In this document: piece after piece, positions 9,278 to 17,375 of the stretch | Numbering within the stretch: position 1 is the first letter of the stretch | Layout of the letters: each line of letters opens with the position of its first letter | Assembly: GCA_963740835.1 (NCBI GenBank) | Contig: CAVUFH010000002.1 | Span: 62,001 to 126,000, forward strand | From: CAVUFH01 sp963740835 | GTDB taxonomy: Bacteria > Actinomycetota > Acidimicrobiia > IMCC26256 > PALSA-610 | Reading direction: 5' to 3' | Length of the DNA stretch: 64,000 bases | Program-made: the position numbers and the translations under genes | Notes under the pieces: generated by a model | Seen by the model: the letters and a program-made list of their open reading frames with translations, nothing else | Told to the model about the DNA's origin: nothing | The model's database searches: none

Positions 9278-10165
9278 ATGGCCGAGCGCTTTGCCTCCGT
9301 CGAAGACGTCACCGATCGCTTGCGGGACGTCGCGTACCTCTCGGACACCGGCATCGCCGGCGTCGTCTTCCTCGCCGACCGGCTCGAGAAGCCGGTGCTC
9401 GTCGAGGGGCCGGCCGGCGTCGGCAAGACCGAGCTGGCGAAGGCGGTGGCCGCGATCACCGGCAGCCGTCTCATCCGCTTGCAGTGCTACGAGGGGCTCG
9501 ACGAGGCCAAGGCCATCTACGAGTGGAACTACAAGAAGCAGCTGCTGCGCATCCAGGCCGACCGCGAGCACGAGCGCGACTGGGAGACGGTCGAGTCCGA
9601 CATCTTCTCGGAGCCGTTCCTGCTCACCCGGCCGCTGCTCGAAGCGATCCGCGCCGAGGAGCCGATCGTGTTGCTGATCGACGAAGTCGACCGCGTCGAG
9701 ATCGAGACCGAGGCGCTGCTGCTCGAAGTCCTGTCGGATTTCCAGATCTCCATCCCCGAGCTCGGCACCATCGAGGGCAAGCAGCGACCGATGGTGTTCC
9801 TCACGTCGAACAACACGCGTGAGCTGTCGGAAGCGCTGAAGCGGCGTTGCCTCTACCTCCACATCGACTACCCCGAGCTCGACCGCGAGAAGGACATCGT
9901 GCGGGTGCGCGTGCCCGAGATCGACGAAGCGCTCGCGGAGCAGATCGCGAAGGTCGTGGGCTCGATCCGCAACCTCGACCTGAAGAAGGCGCCGTCGATC
10001 TCCGAGACCATCGACTGGGCCCGCACCCTGCTGTTCCTCGGTCGCAACGAGATCACGCCGGAAGTGCTCGGCGAGTCGTTGCACGTCCTGTTGAAGTACC
10101 AGTCCGACATCACCAAGGCGCGCAAGGAACTGGGCGTCGATGCTCCTGCTTCCACCCGCAAGTGA
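9278..10165 (+). CDS. MoxR-family AAA ATPase
   Basis: A 295-residue AAA+ ATPase of the MoxR type, a chaperone-like ATPase that usually works with a von Willebrand factor A protein encoded next to it, as here. Walker A is VEGPAGVGKTELAK, Walker B is IVLLIDEVDRVEIE, sensor 1 is MVFLTSNNTRELSEALKRRC. The ATG is preceded by AGGAG some 13 bases upstream. The next gene (VWA) starts 90 bases later, with a short dispersed repeat in the gap. In related pairs (CoxD/CoxE, MoxR/MoxL) the ATPase helps mature or insert cofactors into enzymes; the client here is unknown. Confidence 0.9.
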   Translation: MAERFASVEDVTDRLRDVAYLSDTGIAGVVFLADRLEKPVLVEGPAGVGKTELAKAVAAITGSRLIRLQCYEGLDEAKAIYEWNYKKQLLRIQADREHERDWETVESDIFSEPFLLTRPLLEAIRAEEPIVLLIDEVDRVEIETEALLLEVLSDFQISIPELGTIEGKQRPMVFLTSNNTRELSEALKRRCLYLHIDYPELDREKDIVRVRVPEIDEALAEQIAKVVGSIRNLDLKKAPSISETIDWARTLLFLGRNEITPEVLGESLHVLLKYQSDITKARKELGVDAPASTRK

Positions 10166-10180
10166 CGCACACGTATCGCG

Positions 10181-10249
10181 CCGTGCGGACGCAGCCCAGC
10201 CCCGCATGCGGCGTCGCCGCCGGGAAGGCGCGGAGCGAGGGAGCCATAG
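10181..10249 (+). repeat. Dispersed copy of the 73-bp repeat, next to the VWA gene start
   Basis: About 69 bases that match, with scattered differences, the reverse complement of the 73-bp unit repeated at 16518-16736. Shared blocks include CGGACGCAG, CAGCCCCGC and GAGCGAGGGAG. It fills the gap between the MoxR and VWA genes. Its GAGGGAG (10237-10243) is the only Shine-Dalgarno-like sequence near the VWA ATG at 10256. Confidence 0.65.
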
Positions 10250-10255
10250 ATTGCA

Positions 10256-11797
10256 ATGGACGAGAAGCTGCGCCATCGCTTCGAGGCGTTGGTCGACTTC
10301 GCGCTCGAGCGCGGCAGTCGACGGGGTGGTGATGGTGAAGTGACCGCGGTTGCCCCGGAGCTGACGATGCTCGACGTGTTGCAGGGCTTCGTGCACGAGC
10401 TGCGCGTCGCGGGGCTGCCCGTGTCGATGACGGAGAACCTCGACGCGATGCGCGCGGTGGAGCACGTGCCGCTCCAGAGCCGGGACACGTTCAAGGCCGC
10501 GCTGGGCGCCACCCTCGTGAAGCACCACGGCCACGCCAAGGTGTTCGACACGGTGTTCGAGGTCTACTTCTCGATGTTCAGCCCGGGCATCGAGGGCGCG
10601 GAGTCGGGAGCCGAAGGCGAAGGATCCGAAGCCGACTTCGAGCAGCTGCGCCAGGCGATGGAGGCCGCCGGCGCGATGAGTCAGGTGTCGAACGAAGAGC
10701 TCGCGCAGATGCTCCTCGACGCGCTGATGAACATGGACCGCGAGCAGCTCCGTCTGCTCGCGGGTGCGGCGGTCGCACGGTACGCGGGTATGGAACCCGG
10801 CCGTCCGGTCGGCGGCGCGTACTACCTCTACCGGACCCTGCGTCAGCTCGACGCCGAAGGCCTGGTCTCGAAGATGATGGAGCAGGCGCAGCAGAACGCG
10901 GAGGTTGGCGACGGCGCGTTCGACGAGCGCCTCGCACGCGAGGACTTCGACGGCCGCCTCAAGGTGCTCAAGGAACTGATCGAAGCCGAGATCCGCCGCC
11001 GGCTCGTCGCCGACCGCGGTGTCGAAGCGATGGCGCGCACGCTGCGCAAGCCGCTGCCCGAGGACGTCGACTTCATGCACGCGTCGCGCGAGGAGATGCA
11101 GCAACTCCAGCGCGCGATCTACCCGCTCACACGCGCGCTCGCGGCGCGCCTCGCGCAGCGGCGCAAGAACCGGCACCGGGGCACGCTCGACTTCCGTCAG
11201 ACGATCCGGCACTCGCTCTCGTTCGGCGGCATCCCGATCGAGCCCAAGTTCAAGCGGCCGCGTCCGTCGAAACCCGAGATCATGGTCGTCGCCGACATCA
11301 GCGGCTCGGTCGCGTCGTTCGCCCGCTTCACGTTGCAGTTCGTATACGCGATGCAGAGCGAGTTCTCGAAGGTTCGGTCATGGGTGTTCATCGACGGTGT
11401 CGACGAGGTGACCCGCTTCTTCGACGAGGCCGACGACATCGGCGAGGCCATCCACCGCGTCAACACCGAAGCCGACGTGGTGTGGGTCGACGGGCACTCC
11501 GACTATGGCCACGCGTTCGAGACGTGGCACGAGCGCCACATCCGCGAGGTCACGAAGAAGAGTTCGGTGATACTGCTGGGCGACGCGCGCAACAACTACC
11601 ACGCGTCCCAAGCGTGGACCCTGGCCGAGATCCGCAAGCGCTCCCGTCGCCTGTTCTGGCTCGACCCCGAGCCGCGCGGCTACTGGGACACCGGCGACTC
11701 GATCATCTCCGACTACGCGCCCTACTGCGACGGCGTCTACGAGTGCCGCAACTTGCGGCAGCTCCAGAAGTTCGTCGCCGACGTCGTCGAAGCCTGA
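10256..11797 (+). CDS. VWA domain-containing protein (CoxE-like), partner of MoxR
   Basis: A 513-residue protein with a C-terminal von Willebrand factor A domain. The metal-ion-dependent adhesion motif is seen as MVVADISGSVASFARF (DxSxS), with later WVDGHSDYGHAF and GDARNNYHAS supplying the remaining MIDAS positions. The N-terminal half is helical (ELTMLDVLQGFVHELRVAGLPVS) as in CoxE-like proteins. Paired with the MoxR ATPase just upstream, it probably forms an ATPase-VWA complex acting on an unknown cytoplasmic client. The ATG lies 12 bases after GAGGGAG, which is supplied by the dispersed repeat. Confidence 0.88.
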   Translation: MDEKLRHRFEALVDFALERGSRRGGDGEVTAVAPELTMLDVLQGFVHELRVAGLPVSMTENLDAMRAVEHVPLQSRDTFKAALGATLVKHHGHAKVFDTVFEVYFSMFSPGIEGAESGAEGEGSEADFEQLRQAMEAAGAMSQVSNEELAQMLLDALMNMDREQLRLLAGAAVARYAGMEPGRPVGGAYYLYRTLRQLDAEGLVSKMMEQAQQNAEVGDGAFDERLAREDFDGRLKVLKELIEAEIRRRLVADRGVEAMARTLRKPLPEDVDFMHASREEMQQLQRAIYPLTRALAARLAQRRKNRHRGTLDFRQTIRHSLSFGGIPIEPKFKRPRPSKPEIMVVADISGSVASFARFTLQFVYAMQSEFSKVRSWVFIDGVDEVTRFFDEADDIGEAIHRVNTEADVVWVDGHSDYGHAFETWHERHIREVTKKSSVILLGDARNNYHASQAWTLAEIRKRSRRLFWLDPEPRGYWDTGDSIISDYAPYCDGVYECRNLRQLQKFVADVVEA

Positions 11798-11824
11798 CCG
11801 CTCGCGGGTGCAATCTGTTCTGGT

Positions 11825-12367
11825 ATGACCGAGACGGGTGACCGCTACCGCCGGCGGGCCGACGCGTTCGCGGCACTGATCGCCCACACCGCGCCCGACT
11901 GTTGGACGAGTCCTTCACCGTGTGAGGGGTGGCAGGCCGCAGACGTCGTGACGCACGTCGTCGGCTACTCGGGGCACGTGCTCCGCGAAACGGTGGGCAT
12001 GTCAGAGGTCCCGGTGTTCGCGGACTTCGGCGATCCCGCCGCCGCGTTCGCGGCCGTTCGTGAGGTCATCGAGCGGGTGTTGGACGACCCCGCGACGCGT
12101 CCGGACCTCGCGGAGTATCTCGACCTCGCCGTCAGCTTCGACCTTCCGCAACACGGGTGGGATCTCGCCATGGCGACCGGACAGGATCCCACGATGGAAG
12201 CCGGTGAGGTCGAGTTCCTCTGGGGTTCGCTCTCGCAGGCGCCGAAGGTGTGGGAGTGGCAGCGCGCGAACGGGTGGTACGCAGCCCCGTTCCCCGTTCC
12301 GGAGGATGCTCCGCTCCAGGACCGCGTGCTCGGACTCATCGGCCGTGACCCGCACTGGACCGCCTGA
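11825..12367 (+). CDS. TIGR03086 family metal-binding protein (DinB/maleylpyruvate isomerase fold)
   Basis: A 180-residue four-helix-bundle protein of the TIGR03086 group, related to mycothiol-dependent maleylpyruvate isomerase and DinB. The N-terminal signature CWTSPSPCEGWQAADVVTHV is characteristic, with the first metal-ligand His in VVTHVVGY. The second metal site is expected around LPQHGWDLAMATG (H..D). Such proteins are abundant in actinobacteria and are thought to be thiol-S-transferases or metal enzymes; no substrate is known here. It begins 27 bases after the VWA stop and converges with the following minus-strand hydrolase. Confidence 0.8.
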   Translation: MTETGDRYRRRADAFAALIAHTAPDCWTSPSPCEGWQAADVVTHVVGYSGHVLRETVGMSEVPVFADFGDPAAAFAAVREVIERVLDDPATRPDLAEYLDLAVSFDLPQHGWDLAMATGQDPTMEAGEVEFLWGSLSQAPKVWEWQRANGWYAAPFPVPEDAPLQDRVLGLIGRDPHWTA

Positions 12368-12403
12368 TGGCACGCGCACCAGCAACGCGCAACCGGCCGA
12401 TCA

Positions 12404-13099
12404 TCAGTCGACAGCGGCGAGGATGGCCGTGGCGAGGTCCGCCGGGCGGGTGAACTGGGGCCAGTGCCCGGTCGGGAGGTCCGCGATCTCCTTGTCGGTG
12501 ACCTCGGCGAGCTCCGCAATGAACGGACGACCCTCCGCGATCCAGTCGCGCATCGCGTCGGCGCGGAACTCGCACGCGATGACAGTGACGGGAATGTCGT
12601 AGCGGCGGTCGTCGTGCAGCTCCTGCTTGTCGCTGGTGACGCGCGCGGGCTCGGGGATCGCGATGCTGAGGAACTTCGCGCGCAGGCGGTCGTCGAGATC
12701 GATGAGATCCTCGTCCTCGAACTCCGACCAATCGGGGAGTGGGACCTCGCCGCCCACGACGGGCAGCTCGTCGTTGACGACGCCACCGTTGCCGAGCGGG
12801 AAGCTGTCGACGTAGATCACTCGGGCGACGCGATCGGGTCGAGCGTCGGCTGCCGCGTGCGCGATCGCACCGCCGCCGCTGTGGCCGGCGAGCACGACCG
12901 GATCGGGAAGCGAGTCGACCAACGAGACGACCGCGTCGACGTGATCCCGCAGACCGATTCCGGAGCGATCGGCGTCGCGCGACTCGAGACCGGGGAGCGT
13001 GAGCGCGTGCACTGTGTGTCCGGCGTCGCGCAGCGGCGCGGCGACGTCGTCCCACGACGCACCGTCGAGCCAGAAGCCAGGTATCAACACGATGTCCAT
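12404..13099 (-). CDS. Alpha/beta hydrolase
   Basis: A 231-residue alpha/beta hydrolase of the short, lid-poor type. It begins with the strand MDIVLIPGFWLDGASWDD, carries the nucleophile elbow VVLAGHSGGGAIAHAAA (catalytic Ser in GHSGG), and ends with the catalytic His in LPTGHWPQFTRP. The acid residue probably lies before FRADAMRDW. The substrate is unknown. The ATG at 13099 lies inside the end of an upstream collapsed hydrolase gene, with a 16-base overlap. Confidence 0.85.
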   Translation of the reverse strand: MDIVLIPGFWLDGASWDDVAAPLRDAGHTVHALTLPGLESRDADRSGIGLRDHVDAVVSLVDSLPDPVVLAGHSGGGAIAHAAADARPDRVARVIYVDSFPLGNGGVVNDELPVVGGEVPLPDWSEFEDEDLIDLDDRLRAKFLSIAIPEPARVTSDKQELHDDRRYDIPVTVIACEFRADAMRDWIAEGRPFIAELAEVTDKEIADLPTGHWPQFTRPADLATAILAAVD

Positions 13100-13352
13100 G
13101 GTTCGACCCTACCCAGCCACCCCCGCACGGCGTCTGCAAACGCGGGCGGTGCTTCCTGCGGCACGATGTGGCCGATGCCGGGAAGGTGCACGTGCTCGTG
13201 TTCGGCGGTGAACATCCCGGCGCCGAACGGGGAACGCGTCGTAGGCGCGGACGTCATAGGGAGCGGTGCAGCAGCATCACCGCCGGCGCGTCCGCGCCAC
13301 CCGAGTCCTCGTAGGCGACGTCGAGCACCCCGGCGCATACGGACTTCGTCAT
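13084..13352 (-). pseudogene. Collapsed alpha/beta hydrolase gene (large internal deletion)
   Basis: The 5' end encodes a normal alpha/beta hydrolase start (TKSVCAGVLDVAYEDSG, then AVMLLH) and, after a frame change, a YDVRAYD-like stretch that usually follows LLHGFP. This joins directly to a C-terminal piece in another frame (FGAGMFTAEHEHVHLPGIGH, then VPQEAPPAFADAV), which carries the catalytic-His region. About 200 residues, including the nucleophile elbow, are missing. The gene cannot make a working enzyme. Its start overlaps the photolyase stop and its end overlaps the next hydrolase start. Confidence 0.65.
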
Positions 13353-14695
13353 CGCGACCGTGATGCTCGCCAGTGTTCGATCGCTTGCTTGTGGTCGACG
13401 AGCGGTGGGGGATAGCCGGCGCCTTCGCGTTCAGCGGGTGAGGGGTCGTGGATGTCGCCTTTCACGCTCGCGAGTTCCTCGACGTAACGACGGATGTAGA
13501 GGCCGTCCGGGTCGAACTTCCGGCTCTGCACAGTCGGGTTGTAGACGCGGTGCGGGTTCGTGTCGGTGCCGGTGCCGGCGACCCACTGCCAGTTGAGCTG
13601 GTTCTGCGCGATGTCGCCGTCGACGAGGTGCTGCAGGAAGTGCGCCGCGCCCGTGCGCCAGTTGATCATGAGGTCCTTGGTCAGGAACGACGCCACGACC
13701 ATCCGGGCGCGGTTGTGCATCCAGCCTTTGCGCAGCAGCTGGCGCATCGCCGCGTCAACGAGCGGGAAGCCGGTGCGGCCTGCTTTCCACACGTCGACGG
13801 CCTCGGGATCGTCGGCCCACTTCGGATCGGCCGTACGCACATCGACACGAGCGGTGTCGGGCCGTGCGGCGAGGAGCTGCGCGTAGAAGTCGCGCCAGCA
13901 GAGCTGCCGCACGAATGCGTCGCCGCCGGGCCGGTCGCGGAGCCGCGTCGCGACCTCGAGTGCGGACAGGCACCCGAAGTGGAGGTAGGGCGAGATACGA
14001 GATGTGCGGTCGCCGGGAAGGTCGTCGTGCCCGTCGTCATAGTGCGCGAGGTCGTGCGCGGACCACGCGCGAAGGCGCGCGATCCCTTCCGACTCGCCGC
14101 CGGGCGCCGCTTCGGGGGCGCGGGCGCCATCGGTCAGCTCCGCGAGTTCGGGAATGGTGCCGCGGTCGAAGTCCTGCGGAAGGTTTACGGTGCGGGGCAT
14201 CGCGTGCATCGATCGCCACGGATGCTGCAGCCACTTCCTGTAGTACGGCGTGAACACGAGAAACGGTCCGCCACTCGAGGGCGTGAGCGCGCCGGGCGGG
14301 ACGACGGTGATCGTGTCGTGCGCCTCGACCCGCACGCCCGCGTTCATTGCCGCCCGGTCGAGGTCGTGCCGCCGTCGCTGTGCATACGCGCTCACGTCGC
14401 GCCCGACGTGCACGGTGTCGGCGCCGGCTTCGCGCGCGACCTGCAGCACGGTGTCGACCCACGCACCGCGCCGGACCACGAGACCGCCGCCGCGCTCGCG
14501 GAGTTCACCATCGAAGTCCGTCAGCGACTCGAGCAGGAACCCGAGGCGGTTCGGCGTCCCGTACGGTGCCGCGACGATGGCGTCGTCGAGCACGAACAAC
14601 GGCACCACTGCGTCGGCGTCGTGCGCAGCGGCCGCGAGCACAGGGTTGTCACGCAGGCGGAGATCCCGCGTGAACACCGAGACGGCGACCGACAT
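13349..14695 (-). CDS. phr: Deoxyribodipyrimidine photolyase
   Basis: A 448-residue DNA photolyase/cryptochrome family flavoprotein that splits UV-induced pyrimidine dimers using light. The N-terminal antenna domain starts SVAVSVFTRDLRLRDNPVLA. The FAD domain contains RTSRISPYLHFGCLSALEV, RQLCWRDFYAQLL, GRTGFPLVDAAMRQLLRKGW and MHNRARMVVASFLTKDL, followed by QNQLNWQWVAGTGTDTNPHR, all FAD-binding and substrate-pocket motifs of class I photolyases. Tryptophans of the electron-transfer chain appear present. The start is ATG at 14695 with a leaderless-type -10. It is divergent from rsgA. Confidence 0.93.
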   Translation of the reverse strand: MSVAVSVFTRDLRLRDNPVLAAAAHDADAVVPLFVLDDAIVAAPYGTPNRLGFLLESLTDFDGELRERGGGLVVRRGAWVDTVLQVAREAGADTVHVGRDVSAYAQRRRHDLDRAAMNAGVRVEAHDTITVVPPGALTPSSGGPFLVFTPYYRKWLQHPWRSMHAMPRTVNLPQDFDRGTIPELAELTDGARAPEAAPGGESEGIARLRAWSAHDLAHYDDGHDDLPGDRTSRISPYLHFGCLSALEVATRLRDRPGGDAFVRQLCWRDFYAQLLAARPDTARVDVRTADPKWADDPEAVDVWKAGRTGFPLVDAAMRQLLRKGWMHNRARMVVASFLTKDLMINWRTGAAHFLQHLVDGDIAQNQLNWQWVAGTGTDTNPHRVYNPTVQSRKFDPDGLYIRRYVEELASVKGDIHDPSPAEREGAGYPPPLVDHKQAIEHWRASRSR

Positions 14696-14701
14696 GGTGG
14701 C

Positions 14702-14707
14702 AGGCTA
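14702..14707 (-). promoter_or_regulatory. Putative -10 element of a leaderless promoter (phr)
   Basis: On the minus strand TAGCCT ends six bases before the phr ATG. It sits in the 20-base gap between the divergent phr and rsgA start codons and forms part of a GGCTAGGAGCC near-palindrome. Confidence 0.42.
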
Positions 14708-14715
14708 GGAGCCGC

Positions 14716-15747
14716 ATGAACGGGGAAACCTCGATATTGAAGGCGTTGGGCTGGACCGAGCGTCTCGCCGCCCTCGTCGCGGACGAAGCGCAGCCGAGCG
14801 GGCGAGCGGGCCGCGTCACCCGAGTGGATCGGGGGCTCGTCACCGTGGCCACCGAGGCGGGCGCCATCCGCGCGGTCCCGGCTGCCGGGCCTGCGGCCAC
14901 CGGTGACTGGGTGCTCGTCACCGAGGACGACACGCACGAACGCGAGGGCTTCGCGGTGACGACGATCTTGCCGCGCTCATCCGAATTCGTGCGCGGTGAT
15001 CCAATGGACGGCTCGGCGCGCGACGCACAGGTCATCGCCGCGAACATCGACACGGTGTTCGTCGTGCAGTCGCTCACCAACGGGCCGAACCTGCGCCGGC
15101 TCGAACGGGAGCTGGTGCTCGTCTACGACAGCGGCGCGACTCCGGTGGTGGTCTTGACCAAGCGCGACCTGGCGCCGCGGAGCGAGGACGCCGAGGCCGC
15201 GGTGCTCGGCGTCGCGCCGGGCGTGGACGTCGTCGTCACCAGCGCGATCAGCGGCGACGGCATCGACGACCTGCACCGATACACCGGGAGCGGCCGGACC
15301 GTTGCGCTCATCGGCGCGTCCGGGGTGGGGAAGTCGACGCTGGTCAACCGGCTGGTCGGCAGCGACGTGCAGGACACCGGCGACGTTCGTGAGGGTGATC
15401 AGCGAGGCCGCCACACGACGACCGCGCGCGAGCTCATCGTGCTCCCGGACGGCGGCGTACTCATCGACACGCCGGGGTTGCGCGCGGTGTCCCTGTGGGA
15501 TTCGGACGAGGGCTTCAGCAAGGCGTTCGCCGACATCGAGGCGCTCGCCGAGCAGTGCCGGTTCCGCGACTGCGCGCACGGCAGCGAGCCCGGCTGCGCG
15601 GTGCGCGCCGCAGTCGCGAGCGGCGACCTCGACGAGGAGCGGCTCGAGCACTACCTCCGGCTCGACCAGGAGCTCGACGCGACGGCGCGCCGGCGCGAAG
15701 GTCGCATCGCGAGCCGCGCGCAGAGGCAGTTCTACAAGAACCGCTAG
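14716..15747 (+). CDS. rsgA: Ribosome small subunit-dependent GTPase A
   Basis: A 343-residue circularly permuted GTPase that checks late 30S subunit assembly. The N-terminal OB fold (RAGRVTRVDRGLVTVATEAG) is followed by G4 (VLTKRD), G5, then G1 (GASGVGKSTLVNRL) and G3 (DTPGLRAVSLW), the permuted order typical of RsgA/YjeQ. A C-terminal zinc finger (CRFRDCAHGSEPGCAV) and a helical tail ending in KN R complete the protein. Length and domain order are normal. Its stop overlaps the converging ACT gene stop by four bases. Confidence 0.95.
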   Translation: MNGETSILKALGWTERLAALVADEAQPSGRAGRVTRVDRGLVTVATEAGAIRAVPAAGPAATGDWVLVTEDDTHEREGFAVTTILPRSSEFVRGDPMDGSARDAQVIAANIDTVFVVQSLTNGPNLRRLERELVLVYDSGATPVVVLTKRDLAPRSEDAEAAVLGVAPGVDVVVTSAISGDGIDDLHRYTGSGRTVALIGASGVGKSTLVNRLVGSDVQDTGDVREGDQRGRHTTTARELIVLPDGGVLIDTPGLRAVSLWDSDEGFSKAFADIEALAEQCRFRDCAHGSEPGCAVRAAVASGDLDEERLEHYLRLDQELDATARRREGRIASRAQRQFYKNR

Positions 15748-16412
15748 CCGATCAGTGCGGCGAGGCGGTCGGCGATGCGCGCGAGCGCGAGGAGCTGCTG
15801 CCGTTCGCGCCGGCGGAACGGATGGCCTGCACGACCGACGAGCAACATCGCGTGCAGCTTGTCGAGCGGTGCGATCGCGAGGTCGTCGGGGCCGGATTCG
15901 CCCGCCGCGACCTGCGGCGACGCGGTCGTGCCCGTCGCGAGCGCGTCGAGCACGCTCGGTGCCGGGATGACCTCACCGATCGCGCCCAGCACTTCGGCGC
16001 CACGGATGACGGCGCTCCAGTCCGCGCCGAACTCGTTGCGGACGCCGTTGGCCAACCGGATCGCGAGGTCGCTCGCCTCCGCCGCCTGAGCGATTTGCTC
16101 GACGGTCTCGAGCGCGTCGAGGCGCGGGTCGGGAAAGCGCGACACGAGCTGCCACTCCTCGACCGACGCGCCGTCGACCTCGCCGATCTCGCGCACGAGC
16201 AAGGGCACGAGGTCTTCGGCCGGGAGCACGACGGCGAATTCGTCGACCGCGACATGCTGGCTCCGCTCGAGCACGTCGACGCCGACGATGTCGGCACCGA
16301 GGCCACCGATGCGCGACGCGACGCTTCCCAACGCGCCTGGGCGATCGGGGAGCCAGATCCGAACGACCAAGCGGGCGCCGTCGTTGCCGACGGGATCCTC
16401 CGGGTGGCGCAT
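15744..16412 (-). CDS. ACT domain protein
   Basis: About 222 residues. The N-terminal ACT domain is clear (ARLVVRIWLPDRPGALGSVA, then SRIGGLGADIVGVDVLER), a fold that binds amino acids or other small ligands. The C-terminal half (LDKLHAMLLVGRAGHPFRRR, then ERQQLLALARIADRLAALIG) resembles the end of a GAF-like domain. It may be a ligand-sensing regulator; no enzyme domain is seen. I prefer the ATG at 16412 because TACGCT lies six bases upstream, matching the leaderless pattern. A GTG at 16433 is in frame but would disregard that promoter. Confidence 0.72.
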   Translation of the reverse strand: MRHPEDPVGNDGARLVVRIWLPDRPGALGSVASRIGGLGADIVGVDVLERSQHVAVDEFAVVLPAEDLVPLLVREIGEVDGASVEEWQLVSRFPDPRLDALETVEQIAQAAEASDLAIRLANGVRNEFGADWSAVIRGAEVLGAIGEVIPAPSVLDALATGTTASPQVAAGESGPDDLAIAPLDKLHAMLLVGRAGHPFRRRERQQLLALARIADRLAALIG

Positions 16413-16418
16413 CCCCAA

Positions 16419-16424
16419 AGCGTA
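16419..16424 (-). promoter_or_regulatory. Putative -10 element of a leaderless promoter (ACT gene)
   Basis: Minus-strand TACGCT ends six bases before the ATG at 16412, with the intervening bases TTGGGG identical to those before proA. This supports the ATG start. Confidence 0.45.
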
Positions 16425-16517
16425 CGGCCACACTCGTCCGCGGCACGCAGACTTTCGGCCGCGTCACGCGCCATTCACAGAACCGTCAAAGAAAAGCAGT
16501 ACGTCTGCACTGCCACG

Positions 16518-16736
16518 TCCATGACTCCCTCGCTTCGCGCCGTCGCGGCGGCTGCGCCGCGGGCGGGGCTGCGCTGCGTCCGTACACCCGTCCATGACTC
16601 CCTCGCTTCGTGCCGTCGCGGCGGCTGCGCCGCGGGCGGGGCTGCGCTGCGTCCGTACACCCGTCCATGACTCCCTCGCTTCGTGCCGTCGCGGCGGCTG
16701 CGCCGCGGGTGGGGCTGCGCTGCGTCCGTACACTTG
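16518..16736 (+). repeat. Three tandem copies of a 73-bp repeat upstream of nadD
   Basis: Exact period of 73 bases: 16518-16590, 16591-16663 and 16664-16736. Differences are one base in copy 1 (CGC for CGT after GCTTCG) and a few in copy 3, including CACTTG for CACCCG at its end. Each unit contains the hairpin GCGGCG-GCTG-CGCCGC. On the minus strand each carries GAGGGAG followed by an ATG. A diverged fourth copy lies at 10181-10249. The array occupies most of the gap between the divergent ACT and nadD genes and has no spacers. Confidence 0.9.
16729..16734 (+). promoter_or_regulatory. Putative nadD -10 element created by the last repeat copy
   Basis: TACACT ends seven bases before the nadD GTG at 16742. 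Copies 1 and 2 of the repeat have TACACC at this position, so only copy 3 has a TANNNT -10. There is no Shine-Dalgarno sequence. Confidence 0.45.
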
Positions 16737-16741
16737 TACCG

Positions 16742-17335
16742 GTGGATGCGTCTGCCGAGCGCCTCGGCATCTTCGGAGGCACATTCGACCCGGTGCACGT
16801 CGGCCATCTCGTGGCCGCGCTCGAAGCGCGTGAGCAGCTCGCACTCGACCGGACGATCTTGTCGGTCGCGGGTGACCCGTGGCAGAAGCGCGGCACGGTC
16901 GTGGCACCTGCGGTCGCGCGGCTCGAGATGGTGCGCGCCGCGGTCGAAGGTGTTGACGGGATCGAGGTCAGCGCGATCGAAGTCGAACGCGACGGCCCGA
17001 CCTACGCGATCGACACCGTGGAGGAGCTGGCGGCGCCCGGTCGCGAGCTGTTCTTGATCATCGGGGCCGATGCGGCGGCGCGCCTCGACACGTGGCACCG
17101 GGTGGATGATCTGCGGGCCTTGTGCACGGTCGCGGTGGTGACGCGGGCCGGCGACGGTGCCGATCTGCCGGATTCGGTCCGGGATTGGCGGTGTGTCGAA
17201 GTTTCGATGCCGCGCCTCGACATTTCGTCGACCGCGCTGCGCGAACGCGTCGCCCGGGGCGTGCCCATCGACTTCTTCGTGCCGCCCGGAGCGGTCCGCG
17301 TGATACGCGATCGCCGTCTCTACACTCCCGCCTAG
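16742..17335 (+). CDS. nadD: Nicotinate-nucleotide adenylyltransferase
   Basis: Transfers AMP to nicotinate mononucleotide in NAD synthesis. The 197-residue protein starts with the nucleotidyltransferase motif RLGIFGGTFDPVHVGHLVAA (GxxxPxHxGH). It has AGDPWQKR, the substrate loop DGPTYAIDTVEEL, the central FLIIGADAAARLDTWHRVDD and the C-terminal MPRLDISSTALRERVARG (ISST motif). All active-site elements are present and the length is normal. GTG at 16742 fits the leaderless -10 and gives the expected N-terminus. rsfS follows after 40 bases. Confidence 0.95.
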   Translation: MDASAERLGIFGGTFDPVHVGHLVAALEAREQLALDRTILSVAGDPWQKRGTVVAPAVARLEMVRAAVEGVDGIEVSAIEVERDGPTYAIDTVEELAAPGRELFLIIGADAAARLDTWHRVDDLRALCTVAVVTRAGDGADLPDSVRDWRCVEVSMPRLDISSTALRERVARGVPIDFFVPPGAVRVIRDRRLYTPA

Positions 17336-17375
17336 CATTACCGGCGAGAAGGATCCGATTCACGCAGACAGAGGA

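Noticed and set aside
9254..11212. A 652-codon minus-strand frame opposite the MoxR and VWA genes
   Set aside because: Shadow frame; the plus-strand genes have intact Walker and MIDAS motifs.
16518..16736. CRISPR-like direct repeats
   Set aside because: The units are 73 bp and directly adjacent with no spacers, only three copies, and no cas genes.
16475..16907. Minus-strand frames through the tandem repeat, each with GAGGGAG followed by ATG
   Set aside because: The reading frames just repeat the 73-bp unit in changing frames (73 is not a multiple of three) and encode Arg/Ala-rich low-complexity sequence.
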